Positions 17,496 through 24,950 of a stretch of 64,000 nt of DNA are shown one piece after another (the stretch's first letter is position 1; the number at the start of each line of letters is the position of its first letter). The notes beneath the pieces are model-generated. The model had not been told where the DNA came from. It worked only from the letters and a program-made list of their open reading frames with translations, and ran no database searches. The position numbers were made by a program, and so were the translations under genes. Location: contig NZ_CP141832.1 of the NCBI RefSeq assembly GCF_043633585.1, positions 1,116,001 to 1,180,000 of the forward strand, read 5' to 3'. This stretch comes from Lacrimispora sinapis. Lineage in GTDB: Bacteria > Bacillota > Clostridia > Lachnospirales > Lachnospiraceae.

Positions 17496-18299
17496 TCAGC
17501 CCCCCTGAATCACGATTCGTTTTAATGCATGTTGCTCCAAAGCCCGCCCGATCAGCAGGAAGGCCGTCAGCCAGAATACCTGCAAGGCAAGGCTTGCATA
17601 CATATCCTGACCGGTTAAGTCTCCGCCGAAAATCCGAAAGGGGACATTTTGGGCGGAGGCAAAGGGCAGCAGGCTTACAAACTCACGAATTCCGTCGGGA
17701 AGGAAAGGCAGAGGGATCACTGAACCGCTTAAAAATTCCGACAGAGAGGTCACAAGTAATTTGATCCCCTGGGAGGAAATGGTATAAAATACGGACATAT
17801 AAACGATCATGCCGAAAGCCACCACAAAGAGCAGTCCCAGAACCATGGATACCAGAGTAAAAAACCAGGTTTTTAAGTGGTCTGGCAGGGAAAGCCCGTA
17901 TGGTTCCGGAAGAAACCATGCGAACACCAGAATGGGCATACACCGAAGGACTGCTTTGGACAGGCGTACGGCAAGTCCCCGGACAAACCACATGTTATAA
18001 AGGCGGACCGGGCGGCAGAGCTCGTAAGCCACATTCCCGGTGGTAATGGATTCAAAAAGCTGGGATTCCCAGAACCACGTCATAAATAGAGCCAGAAAAG
18101 CCTGCTGAAGCCATATGTAGGTGGTAAGAGCGTGAACGTCCATGGGAAAGCTTTCCGGAGATGCTTCGTAAAACGCACGGAATAAAAGAATTTCCATCAT
18201 GCCCCACACAAACTGGGTGACCATACCGGAAAGGGCGGCTGCCCGGTATTGAAGCCCGTGGATAAATCGGATGCGGAAAAGCGACCAGTATTTTTTCAT
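17496..18299 (-). CDS. ABC-2 family exporter permease, subunit 1
   Basis: A 267-residue protein with about six hydrophobic helices and the family segment TTGNVAYELCRPVRLYNMWFVRGLAVRLS (COG4587-like) in its first cytoplasmic loop. ATG 18299 has TAGGAGGCGGAAT before it, so I use it instead of the longer frame to 18341, which would overlap the ATPase gene. It is the middle gene of the operon, between the ATPase and the second permease. Confidence 0.87.
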   Translation of the reverse strand: MKKYWSLFRIRFIHGLQYRAAALSGMVTQFVWGMMEILLFRAFYEASPESFPMDVHALTTYIWLQQAFLALFMTWFWESQLFESITTGNVAYELCRPVRLYNMWFVRGLAVRLSKAVLRCMPILVFAWFLPEPYGLSLPDHLKTWFFTLVSMVLGLLFVVAFGMIVYMSVFYTISSQGIKLLVTSLSEFLSGSVIPLPFLPDGIREFVSLLPFASAQNVPFRIFGGDLTGQDMYASLALQVFWLTAFLLIGRALEQHALKRIVIQGG

Positions 18300-18309
18300 A
18301 TTCCGCCTC

Positions 18310-19110
18310 CTAAATCTCAAAATCCCGGTAAAGGGCCGCAATGATCTCGTCTAAGGCTGCATCTTTTTTGGGCCGGTGGGATTTTAACTCGTCGAGGGTT
18401 CCGTCAAGAAGGAGCCGGCCTTTGCCGATCAAAAGGACCCGGTCCGCCAAGGCTTCCATGTCCTGCATATCGTGAGTCGTAAGAAGAACGGTGGTATTGT
18501 GCCTTTGGTTCTGCCTGCGGATAAAATCCCTTACCGCCAGCTTGGAAACCGCATCTAGGCCGATGGTGGGTTCGTCCAGAAACAGAATTTTCGGATTGTG
18601 GAGCAAAGAGGCGGCGATTTCGCAGCGCATCCGCTGCCCAAGGGACAATTGCCTGGCCGGGGTGCGCAATAGTTCTTCCAGAGATAAAAGTTCCGTCAGT
18701 TCGCTTAGGGTTTCGTGGTAATATGTCTTGGGAATGTCGTAGATGTCGCGGAGAAGTTCATAAGAGTCTATGATCGGAACGTCCCACCAGAGCTGGGTGC
18801 GCTGTCCGAATACAACGCCTATGTTCTTGACATGTTCTTTCCGTTCCCTCCATGGAACGCGGCCGTCTATGATGCAGGTGCCGTCATCGGGGGTAAGGAT
18901 ACCGCTTAGAATTTTGATGGTAGAGCTTTTACCCGCCCCGTTGGGACCGATATAACCTACCATTTCTCCGTCTCCGATAGAAAAGGAGATGTCTGAAAGA
19001 GCATGGATTACTTCCTGCTCTTTGTGAAAAAGTGCCTTCATGGCTTCCAAAAAGCCGGCGCTTCTTCTGGCGACCTTAAAAATCTTATTGATGTGTTCCA
19101 CTTGAATCAT
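18310..19110 (-). CDS. ABC transporter ATP-binding protein
   Basis: A 266-residue ATPase of the COG4586 type that powers paired ABC-2 permeases. The Walker A is GPNGAGKSSTIKIL, the signature is LSLGQRMRCEIAASL, the Walker B is KILFLDEPTIGLD and the switch is LLTTHDMQD. It starts with AGGAGG 8 bases ahead and leads the minus-strand operon with both permeases. A ~230-nt leader separates it from its promoter at 19347-19375, which suggests control at the RNA level. Confidence 0.93.
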   Translation of the reverse strand: MIQVEHINKIFKVARRSAGFLEAMKALFHKEQEVIHALSDISFSIGDGEMVGYIGPNGAGKSSTIKILSGILTPDDGTCIIDGRVPWRERKEHVKNIGVVFGQRTQLWWDVPIIDSYELLRDIYDIPKTYYHETLSELTELLSLEELLRTPARQLSLGQRMRCEIAASLLHNPKILFLDEPTIGLDAVSKLAVRDFIRRQNQRHNTTVLLTTHDMQDMEALADRVLLIGKGRLLLDGTLDELKSHRPKKDAALDEIIAALYRDFEI

Positions 19111-19340
19111 GTTGGTTCCTCCTGGTAGTAATATTTTTGAACGTGATCCTTCCGGCAGCGGACAGTGAGACCTGTCATAACCGGTGAGAGCGTTCTAATA
19201 TCTTGCCAAGCGGTGAGCGCAGACGATAAATGGTTGCTGGCGCTGCTCTCCGGGAGCTAAAAAAAATGACCCGGGGACTCTACCGTGGTATTAATATTCT
19301 CTTTTCCTGAATGTAAGAATTGAAGATAGAATGGAAAAGG
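19111..19340 (-). promoter_or_regulatory. Long structured 5' leader of the ABC exporter operon (candidate regulatory RNA)
   Basis: Between the promoter and the ATPase start are ~230 transcribed bases with no ORF of note. On the minus strand I see an early stem CTTTTCC/GGAAAAG, a CCGGG/CCCGG pair (plus coordinates 19250-19274) enclosing an eight-T tract, an AGCGC/GCGCT stem (19215-19248), and a nested hairpin GACAG/CTGTC (19161-19176) flanked by CCGG on both sides (19152-19184). I could not match it to a riboswitch or T-box I know. Confidence 0.4.
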
Positions 19341-19346
19341 AATTTC

Positions 19347-19375
19347 AGTTTACCACCGCCTAAATTTACTGTCAA
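19347..19375 (-). promoter_or_regulatory. Promoter of the ABC exporter operon
   Basis: On the minus strand TTGACA (19375-19370), 17 bases, TAAACT (19352-19347). Confidence 0.7.
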
Positions 19376-19393
19376 GTGTATGAAAAAATAATC

Positions 19394-19424
19394 TTGACAT
19401 TTCCGGGAAAAATGTTAATATAAA
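19394..19424 (+). promoter_or_regulatory. Promoter of the metal-resistance operon
   Basis: TTGACA (19394-19399) is followed by overlapping -10 candidates, TAATAT at 19416 (16-base gap) or TATAAA at 19419 (19-base gap). It is divergent from the ABC promoter. Confidence 0.65.
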
Positions 19425-19425
19425 C

Positions 19426-19445
19426 ATATGAACAGATATTCATAT
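19426..19445 (+). promoter_or_regulatory. SmtB/CadC-type operator
   Basis: ATATGAA-N6-TTCATAT is a 7-bp perfect inverted repeat just after the -10. It matches the TGAACA...TATTCA pattern bound by zinc/cadmium-sensing ArsR-SmtB repressors. Confidence 0.75.
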
Positions 19446-19473
19446 ATTAATAGTAACACAAAGGAGGTGTGGA

Positions 19474-19857
19474 ATGGAACCGGACGGTAAAAAAATGATA
19501 ACGGAACCTGAAATCGACCAATGTGATTTCATTTGTGTCCATGAAGGGGTTGTAAATAAGGTGCTGAAGGCAATGCCAAAGGAACAGGAGCTATTTGACC
19601 TGGCGGAATTTTATAAGGTTTTTGGAGATCCTACCAGAGTGAAAATCCTTTATGTTCTCAGTCAGTCGGAGATGTGTGTGTGCGACATCGCCAATCTGCT
19701 TGGAATGGGGCAGTCAGCCATCTCTCATCAGCTTCGTGTTTTAAAGCAGATGCGCCTTGTGAAATTTAGAAGAGAAGGAAAGACGGTTTTTTATTCTCTG
19801 GCAGACGGCCATATCGAGACGATTCTGGCTCAGGGAATGGAGCATATCAATGAATAA
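19474..19857 (+). CDS. cadC: ArsR-SmtB family metal-responsive repressor (CadC type)
   Basis: A 127-residue winged-helix repressor that should leave DNA when Cd, Pb or Zn binds. Both metal sites known in CadC can be read: the alpha3N thiol site (Cys17 and Cys21 in CDFIC, Cys68 and Cys70 in EMCVCDIA) and the alpha5 site (Asp111, His113, His124, Glu127), with spacing identical to CadC's D101/H103/H114/E117. The DNA helix is GQSAISHQLRVLKQMRLV. It leads an operon with an HMA protein and a P-type ATPase, and its likely operator lies at 19426-19445, so it is probably autoregulated. Confidence 0.92.
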   Translation: MEPDGKKMITEPEIDQCDFICVHEGVVNKVLKAMPKEQELFDLAEFYKVFGDPTRVKILYVLSQSEMCVCDIANLLGMGQSAISHQLRVLKQMRLVKFRREGKTVFYSLADGHIETILAQGMEHINE

Positions 19858-19892
19858 TTAAATCATTTTAATAAAGGAATGAGGAGAATAAT

Positions 19893-20117
19893 ATGAAAAA
19901 GATTGTAAAATTAGAAGGTTTATGCTGTGCCAACTGTGCGGCAAAGATTGAAGAGGGCGTTAAAAAATTATCAGGTGTGGAAAGTGCTTCTTTAAGCTTT
20001 ATGACACAAAGGCTGACGGTAGAAGTCGAGGAGACGAAAACAGACGAAGTGATGGAAGCTGCAAGAAAAATTGCAAATAAGATCGAACCGGAAGCCGAAT
20101 TTAAAATACTTCGGTAG
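19893..20117 (+). CDS. Heavy-metal-associated (HMA) domain protein
   Basis: A 74-residue single-domain protein with the ferredoxin-like HMA fold and its metal motif CCANC (LCCANCAAKIEEGVKKL). It is 15 bases ahead of the P-type ATPase gene. In many zinc/cadmium ATPases this domain is fused to the N-terminus; here the ATPase lacks it, so the domain appears to have been split off or never joined. It may deliver metal to the ATPase or buffer metal; the metal is inferred from neighbours. Confidence 0.9.
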   Translation: MKKIVKLEGLCCANCAAKIEEGVKKLSGVESASLSFMTQRLTVEVEETKTDEVMEAARKIANKIEPEAEFKILR

Positions 20118-20132
20118 ATCAAAGGAGCCGCT

Positions 20133-22013
20133 ATGACAAAGAAACAAAAAAAGATGGTAATCAGGCTGGCAGCCAGTGCTGTATTTTTTGCAATCGGATT
20201 GGTTTTTGAAGGAAAAAATTCCTGGTATCTGGTTCCCTTTATTATTTCCTATCTTGCAGCAGGATACGATGTTCCTCTGCGGGCTCTGCACAGCATGAGA
20301 ACCGGTCAGTTTTTTGATGAGAATTTTTTAATGTCTCTGGCCACGTTCGGGGCCATCGGAATTGGAGCCATGGAGGAAGCCGTGGGAGTTATGCTGTTTT
20401 ATCAGATCGGCGAACTCTTCAATGATTATGCGGTCAATAAATCAAGGAAATCCATTACCCAACTGATGGATATTAACCCCGAATATGCCAATCTCCTGAC
20501 AGACGGAAAAGAGGAGCGTGTCGATCCCTATGAGGTCCAGGTAGGAGATATCATCGTTGTAAAGCCTGGAGAGAAGGTACCCTTAGACGGAATCGTGACC
20601 AAAGGAGCCGCCGGTCTTGATACAAAGGCTTTAACCGGAGAATCCATGCCCGTAGAAGTAAAGGAAGGCGATGAGGTAATCAGCGGTTCCATCAACTTAA
20701 ACAGCGTGTTAGAGATCCGGGTAACCAAACTGTTTGATGATTCCACCGTGGCAAAGATTCTGGAACTTGTGGAAAATGCCAGCTCCAGAAAGGCAAAGGC
20801 CGAAAATTTTATTACCAGGTTTGCAAGAGTCTATACTCCTGCCGTTGTAATCCTTGCAGTAATTCTGGCCGTTGTTCCGCCGCTTGTTTCCGGCGGTGAC
20901 TGGGGCACCTGGATCTATCGTGCCTGCAGCTTTTTGGTTGTTTCCTGTCCCTGTGCGCTGGTGATCTCTGTGCCTTTGAGCTTTTTCGGCGGACTTGGTG
21001 CGGCATCCAAACAGGGAATCCTTTTAAAAGGAAGCAATTATCTGGAAGCTATGGCTTCCTTGGATACGGTAGTATTTGATAAAACAGGTACGCTTACAAC
21101 CGGCAAGTTTAAAGTCACAGAAATTGAAGCGGTGTCAGTTACCAAAGAAGAACTTCTAAAACTGGCAGCCTACGGGGAGTTTCACTCCAATCATCCCATT
21201 GCCCTGTCCGTAAAAGAGGCTTATGGGAAACCTGTGGATCAGACAAAGCTGGGAAGTGTGGAAGAGCTTGCCGGTTACGGTGTCCGGGCGGAGCTTTTAT
21301 TGGAAGAGGGAAAACGCAGTCTATCGGTTGGAAATAAAAGGCTTATGGAACAGCTTGGGATTTTAATTCCGGGAGAAGAACCCATCATAGGAACCACACT
21401 CTATGTAGCAGAAGATGCTTCTTATCTTGGTTCCATCACCATTTCCGATGCCATCCGGGAAGATGTGCCGGTGGCGTTAAAGGGACTGAAATCAGCGGGA
21501 GTGAAAAAGCTTATCATGCTTACCGGGGATAAACAGGAGGTTGGCCGTGCAGTCGGTGAAAAGCTGGGACTTGATGAGGTTCACGGCGGACTGCTTCCCG
21601 GAGATAAAGTAGGGAAAGTGGAAGAACTTTTGAGAAAGAAGGAAGCAGGCACCACGCTGGCATTTGTCGGCGACGGCATCAACGATGCACCGGTTCTTGC
21701 CCGTGCGGATGTGGGAATTGCAATGGGCGGCATCGGCTCTGACGCCGCAGTGGAAGCAGCCGATGTGGTCATTATGACAGATGAACCTTCAAAGCTTACG
21801 GATATTATTCTGATTGCAAGAAAGACCATGGTCATCGTAAAGCAGAACATTGTGTTTGCCATTGGTGTAAAAGTGCTCATCCTTTTGCTGTCTGCTATGG
21901 GAATTGCAACCATGTGGGCCGCCGTATTTGGGGACGTAGGTGTATCAGTACTGGCCATTTTAAACGCCATTCGAGCATTGAAGTATGGAGATAAAGATAA
22001 AAAAACACATTGA
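20133..22013 (+). CDS. cadA: Zn/Cd/Pb-type P1B-ATPase efflux pump
   Basis: A 626-residue heavy-metal exporter without an N-terminal HMA domain. It shows the CPC metal motif in a membrane helix (Cys272-Pro-Cys274, in SCPCALVIS), the phosphorylated Asp at ~316 (FDKTGTLTTG), the HP locus (SNHPIA), GDGINDAPVLARADVGIAMG, and DVGVSVLAILNAIRALK near the end; that final Asp is typical of the Zn/Cd/Pb subgroup. It is the last gene of the cadC operon. The symbol is by family; zntA would be equally fitting. Confidence 0.93.
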   Translation: MTKKQKKMVIRLAASAVFFAIGLVFEGKNSWYLVPFIISYLAAGYDVPLRALHSMRTGQFFDENFLMSLATFGAIGIGAMEEAVGVMLFYQIGELFNDYAVNKSRKSITQLMDINPEYANLLTDGKEERVDPYEVQVGDIIVVKPGEKVPLDGIVTKGAAGLDTKALTGESMPVEVKEGDEVISGSINLNSVLEIRVTKLFDDSTVAKILELVENASSRKAKAENFITRFARVYTPAVVILAVILAVVPPLVSGGDWGTWIYRACSFLVVSCPCALVISVPLSFFGGLGAASKQGILLKGSNYLEAMASLDTVVFDKTGTLTTGKFKVTEIEAVSVTKEELLKLAAYGEFHSNHPIALSVKEAYGKPVDQTKLGSVEELAGYGVRAELLLEEGKRSLSVGNKRLMEQLGILIPGEEPIIGTTLYVAEDASYLGSITISDAIREDVPVALKGLKSAGVKKLIMLTGDKQEVGRAVGEKLGLDEVHGGLLPGDKVGKVEELLRKKEAGTTLAFVGDGINDAPVLARADVGIAMGGIGSDAAVEAADVVIMTDEPSKLTDIILIARKTMVIVKQNIVFAIGVKVLILLLSAMGIATMWAAVFGDVGVSVLAILNAIRALKYGDKDKKTH

Positions 22014-22038
22014 CAAATTTTTTTCCAGCTGATATATT
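22010..22038 (+). promoter_or_regulatory. glnA promoter overlapping the cadA stop codon
   Basis: TTGACA (22010-22015), 17 bases, TATATT (22033-22038). The -35 includes the TGA stop of the ATPase gene, and the promoter lies before the terminator-like hairpin, so that hairpin is in the glnA leader. Confidence 0.7.
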
Positions 22039-22051
22039 TTACACATATTGC

Positions 22052-22106
22052 GGGTGGTGCGAAGACGGTCCATTGTTGTAAGACTGTGTTTGCCCACCCC
22101 TTTTTT
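22052..22106 (+). terminator. Terminator/attenuator hairpin in the glnA leader
   Basis: GGGTGG (22052-22057) pairs with CCACCC (22094-22099), continuing inward through GC-AA/TT-GC and ACGGTC/GACTGT, then TTTTTT at 22101-22106. The tip holds the six bases ATTGTT (22072-22077) closed by C-G; the next pair is C/T, a mismatch. Placed after the glnA promoter, it may be an attenuator as well as the end of the cad operon. Confidence 0.75.
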
Positions 22107-22156
22107 GGGAAATACTTCTGATTGGAAATCTAGGATTAAGAAAGGGAGATTGTATT

Positions 22157-23494
22157 ATGAGCAAGTATAGCAAAGAAGACATATTCCGTATCGTGGAGGA
22201 AGAGGATGTAGAATTTATCCGCCTCCAGTTTACGGATATTTTCGGTATGATGAAAAACGTCGCTATCACCAAAAGCATGCTTTCCAAGGCATTAGAAAAC
22301 CGCTGCATGTTTGATGGTTCCTCCATTGAAGGTTTTATAAGGAGTGAAGAGTCTGATATGTATCTTTATCCGGATCTGGATACCTTTGAGATTTTTCCAT
22401 GGCGCCCCCAGCAGGGAAAAGTAGCAAGACTCATGTGTGATGTATACTCTCCCGATAAGACTCCTTTTGAAGGCGATCCAAGATACGTGCTTAAAAAAGT
22501 AATAAAGAAAGCCAGGGACATGGGCTTTGTATTTCATGCAGGTCCGGAATGTGAATTTTTTCTGTTTCATACCGATGAGGAGGGCTGTCCCACCACTCAT
22601 ACCCATGAGACAGCAAGTTATTTTGATGTGGCACCAATTGATCAGGCTGAAAATGTCCGCAGGGATATGGTATTATCCCTGGAAGAGATGGGCTTTATGA
22701 TTGAAGCCTCCCATCATGAGATTTCCCCGGGACAGCATGAGATTGATTTTCAATATGCGGAAGGCATTGTAACCGCAGATAACATTATGACCTTTAAAAT
22801 GGCGGTGAAAGCCATTGCAAAACGGCATGGCCTCCATGCGACCTTTATGCCCAAGCCCAAGGCAGGGGTCAATGGTTCCGGTATGCATATCAACATGTCC
22901 CTGACTGATTTAAACGGACGGAATATGTTTGAGGATTCCAGGGATGAGCTGGGGTTAAGTAAGAATGCTTACCAGTTTATTGCCGGCATTCTTCACCATA
23001 TGAAGGGCATGACGATTTTGACCAATCCTCTGGTCAATTCCTATAAGCGTCTCGTTCCGGGATACGATGCTCCCATTTATATCGCATGGTCCGCTAAAGC
23101 AAACCGGAGTCCGTTGATCCGTATTCCATCCTCCAGGGGAGAAGGCACCAGGATCGAACTTCGCTGCCCGGATTCTGCCGTAAATCCATATCTGGCTCTG
23201 GCCGCATGTCTGGCCGCAGGTCTTGATGGGATTGAAAAGGGAATGAGACCGCCGGAAAGTGTGGACAGCAATGTATTTGCCATGTCTCAGGAGGAGATAT
23301 CACGCAGAGGAATCGAACAGCTTCCGGAAACACTTGGGGAGGCCATTGAAGCATTCCGTAAGGATGAATTTATGAAAGACGTTTTGGGAGAGCATATCTT
23401 CACCAAATATTTAGAAGCCAAGGAAGCCGAGTGGCGTATGTTCCGGGCCCATGTAACGGACTGGGAAGTGGATGAATACCTGAATAAGTATTAA
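22157..23494 (+). CDS. glnA: Glutamine synthetase type I
   Basis: Makes glutamine from glutamate, ammonia and ATP. The 445 residues match the short GSI-alpha type. Visible motifs are FTDIFGMMKNV and MFDGSSIEGF near the N-terminus, EFFLF in the GPECEFFLF strand (metal ligands), NGSGMHINMSL, the RIPSSRGEGTRIELR substrate/nucleotide region, and the C-terminal ARG-less end typical of the alpha type. The ribosome site is AAGGGAG. It is followed by an ANTAR gene 41 bases on, and its leader has a terminator-like hairpin, which together suggest control by antitermination. Confidence 0.96.
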   Translation: MSKYSKEDIFRIVEEEDVEFIRLQFTDIFGMMKNVAITKSMLSKALENRCMFDGSSIEGFIRSEESDMYLYPDLDTFEIFPWRPQQGKVARLMCDVYSPDKTPFEGDPRYVLKKVIKKARDMGFVFHAGPECEFFLFHTDEEGCPTTHTHETASYFDVAPIDQAENVRRDMVLSLEEMGFMIEASHHEISPGQHEIDFQYAEGIVTADNIMTFKMAVKAIAKRHGLHATFMPKPKAGVNGSGMHINMSLTDLNGRNMFEDSRDELGLSKNAYQFIAGILHHMKGMTILTNPLVNSYKRLVPGYDAPIYIAWSAKANRSPLIRIPSSRGEGTRIELRCPDSAVNPYLALAACLAAGLDGIEKGMRPPESVDSNVFAMSQEEISRRGIEQLPETLGEAIEAFRKDEFMKDVLGEHIFTKYLEAKEAEWRMFRAHVTDWEVDEYLNKY

Positions 23495-23535
23495 TCTTTT
23501 GTATCCCCGATACGGTTATCTGGAGGTGAGAGTGT

Positions 23536-24084
23536 TTGACCAATGTAATAGTGGCATTTTCTAAGGCGGAAGATGCGAAAAATATAAAAAATATTCTTAT
23601 GAAAAATGGCTTTTCGGTCTCCGCGGTCTGCACCTCCGGCTCTCAGGCGCTCAATAGTGCCGATGAACTGGGCAGCGGGATCGTGGTGTGCGGATGCAGG
23701 TTTGCTGATATGGTATATCAGGAAATCTACGAATGTCTTCCTCCGGGAATGCAGATGCTTCTTGTGGCCTCTCCCAGCCAGTGGAACGGAAGAGCGCCGG
23801 AAGACGTGGTCTGTTTGGGGCTTCCGTTAAAAGTCCAGGACTTGGTAAGCACTCTGGAAATGATGATGGAAACCATGGCCAGAAGACGGAAAAAATTAAA
23901 GAACCAGCCAAGGGAGCGGAGTAAGGAAGAGGTGGATCTGATTAAGCAGGCAAAAGAACTGCTGATGGAGCGAAATCACATGTCCGAATCAGATGCCCAC
24001 CGGTATATCCAGAAATGCAGCATGGACAGCGGAACCAATATGGTGGAAACTGCCCAGATGATTATGAGTTTAATCAATCGATAG
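23536..24084 (+). CDS. ANTAR-domain RNA-binding regulator with atypical receiver
   Basis: A 182-residue protein. The N-terminal ~120 residues resemble a response-regulator receiver, but the strand that normally ends in the phosphorylated Asp reads GIVVCGCRF, with no acidic residue, so phosphorylation is unlikely. The last ~55 residues (KEEVDLIKQAKELLMERNHMSESDAHRYIQKC and on) are an ANTAR domain, which binds RNA hairpins to prevent termination. The start is TTG 23536 with TGGAGGTGA six bases ahead. Known clostridial ANTAR systems control nitrogen genes; its place right after glnA supports that role here. Confidence 0.88.
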   Translation: MTNVIVAFSKAEDAKNIKNILMKNGFSVSAVCTSGSQALNSADELGSGIVVCGCRFADMVYQEIYECLPPGMQMLLVASPSQWNGRAPEDVVCLGLPLKVQDLVSTLEMMMETMARRRKKLKNQPRERSKEEVDLIKQAKELLMERNHMSESDAHRYIQKCSMDSGTNMVETAQMIMSLINR

Positions 24085-24101
24085 AAGTTGAGGAAATAGT
24101 G

Positions 24102-24950
24102 ATGAAATTTACTAAAATGCAGGGAATCGGCAACGATTATGTTTATATCAACTGTTTTGAAGAAACGGTGGAAAATCCGGCGGAGCTTTCCAAAAAGGTC
24201 AGCGACCGCCACTTTGGAATCGGGTCAGACGGCCTGATTCTTATCTGCCCTTCCAAAACAGCAGACTGTCGTATGCGCATGTTTAATGCAGATGGATCGG
24301 AAAGTGCCATGTGCGGCAACGGAATCCGCTGTGTGGGAAAATACGTATTCGACCACCGTCTGGTGGAAAAGACGGAATTTGATGTGGAAACAGAGGCAGG
24401 GATCAAGCACTTAAAGGTGACGGAAGAAGGCGGCAGGACCGTGAAGATAACCGTTGATATGGGCATACCGGAAGTCACCAGCAAGGTGCCGGAGCCCATC
24501 TGCATTTCCGGTACGGATTACGAGTTTATCGGGATCTCGGTGGGAAACCCTCATGCGGTCTACTATATGGATGGCATTGATGCGCTGGATTTAGAATCCA
24601 TTGGTCCGGCATTTGAACATCATGAGCGGTTTCCGGAAAGAACCAATTCTGAGTTCATTGAAGTTATAAATAAAAACTACATCCGGATGAGAGTCTGGGA
24701 GCGGGGCAGCGGGGAAACCTGGGCCTGCGGCACCGGAGCAACGGCCAGTGCAGTGGCCTGTGCCCTGAGCGGACGTACCGGGGATACGGTAGAGGTGGAG
24801 TTAAAAGGCGGAAATTTGACCATACACTGGGACCGGGAAGGAAGCGGTCATGTGTTCATGACCGGTCCGGCAGTGGAAGTGTTTCAGGGAGAATTCGACA
24901 TAAAAAATCTTTCATACAATACAGGAGGAACCAATGGTAAAGATCAATGA
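24102..24950 (+). CDS. dapF: Diaminopimelate epimerase (canonical)
   Basis: Interconverts LL- and meso-diaminopimelate for lysine and peptidoglycan. The 282-residue protein has both catalytic cysteines: Cys71 (in NADGSESAMCGNG) and Cys209 (ERGSGETWACGTG), plus GIGNDY, GIGSDG and SVGNPH. ATG 24102 has GAGGAA six bases ahead; the longer frame back to 24015 runs into the ANTAR gene and is not used. It overlaps dapL by 17 bases, so the last two steps of the aminotransferase route are coupled. The window also holds a Ser/Ser paralogue at 7138. Confidence 0.96.
   Translation: MKFTKMQGIGNDYVYINCFEETVENPAELSKKVSDRHFGIGSDGLILICPSKTADCRMRMFNADGSESAMCGNGIRCVGKYVFDHRLVEKTEFDVETEAGIKHLKVTEEGGRTVKITVDMGIPEVTSKVPEPICISGTDYEFIGISVGNPHAVYYMDGIDALDLESIGPAFEHHERFPERTNSEFIEVINKNYIRMRVWERGSGETWACGTGATASAVACALSGRTGDTVEVELKGGNLTIHWDREGSGHVFMTGPAVEVFQGEFDIKNLSYNTGGTNGKDQ

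Noticed and set aside
19111..19340. T-box leader for the ABC operon
   Set aside because: TACCACGG recalls part of the T-box motif, but the GGGTGG half, the long stem I and a terminator right before the gene are missing.
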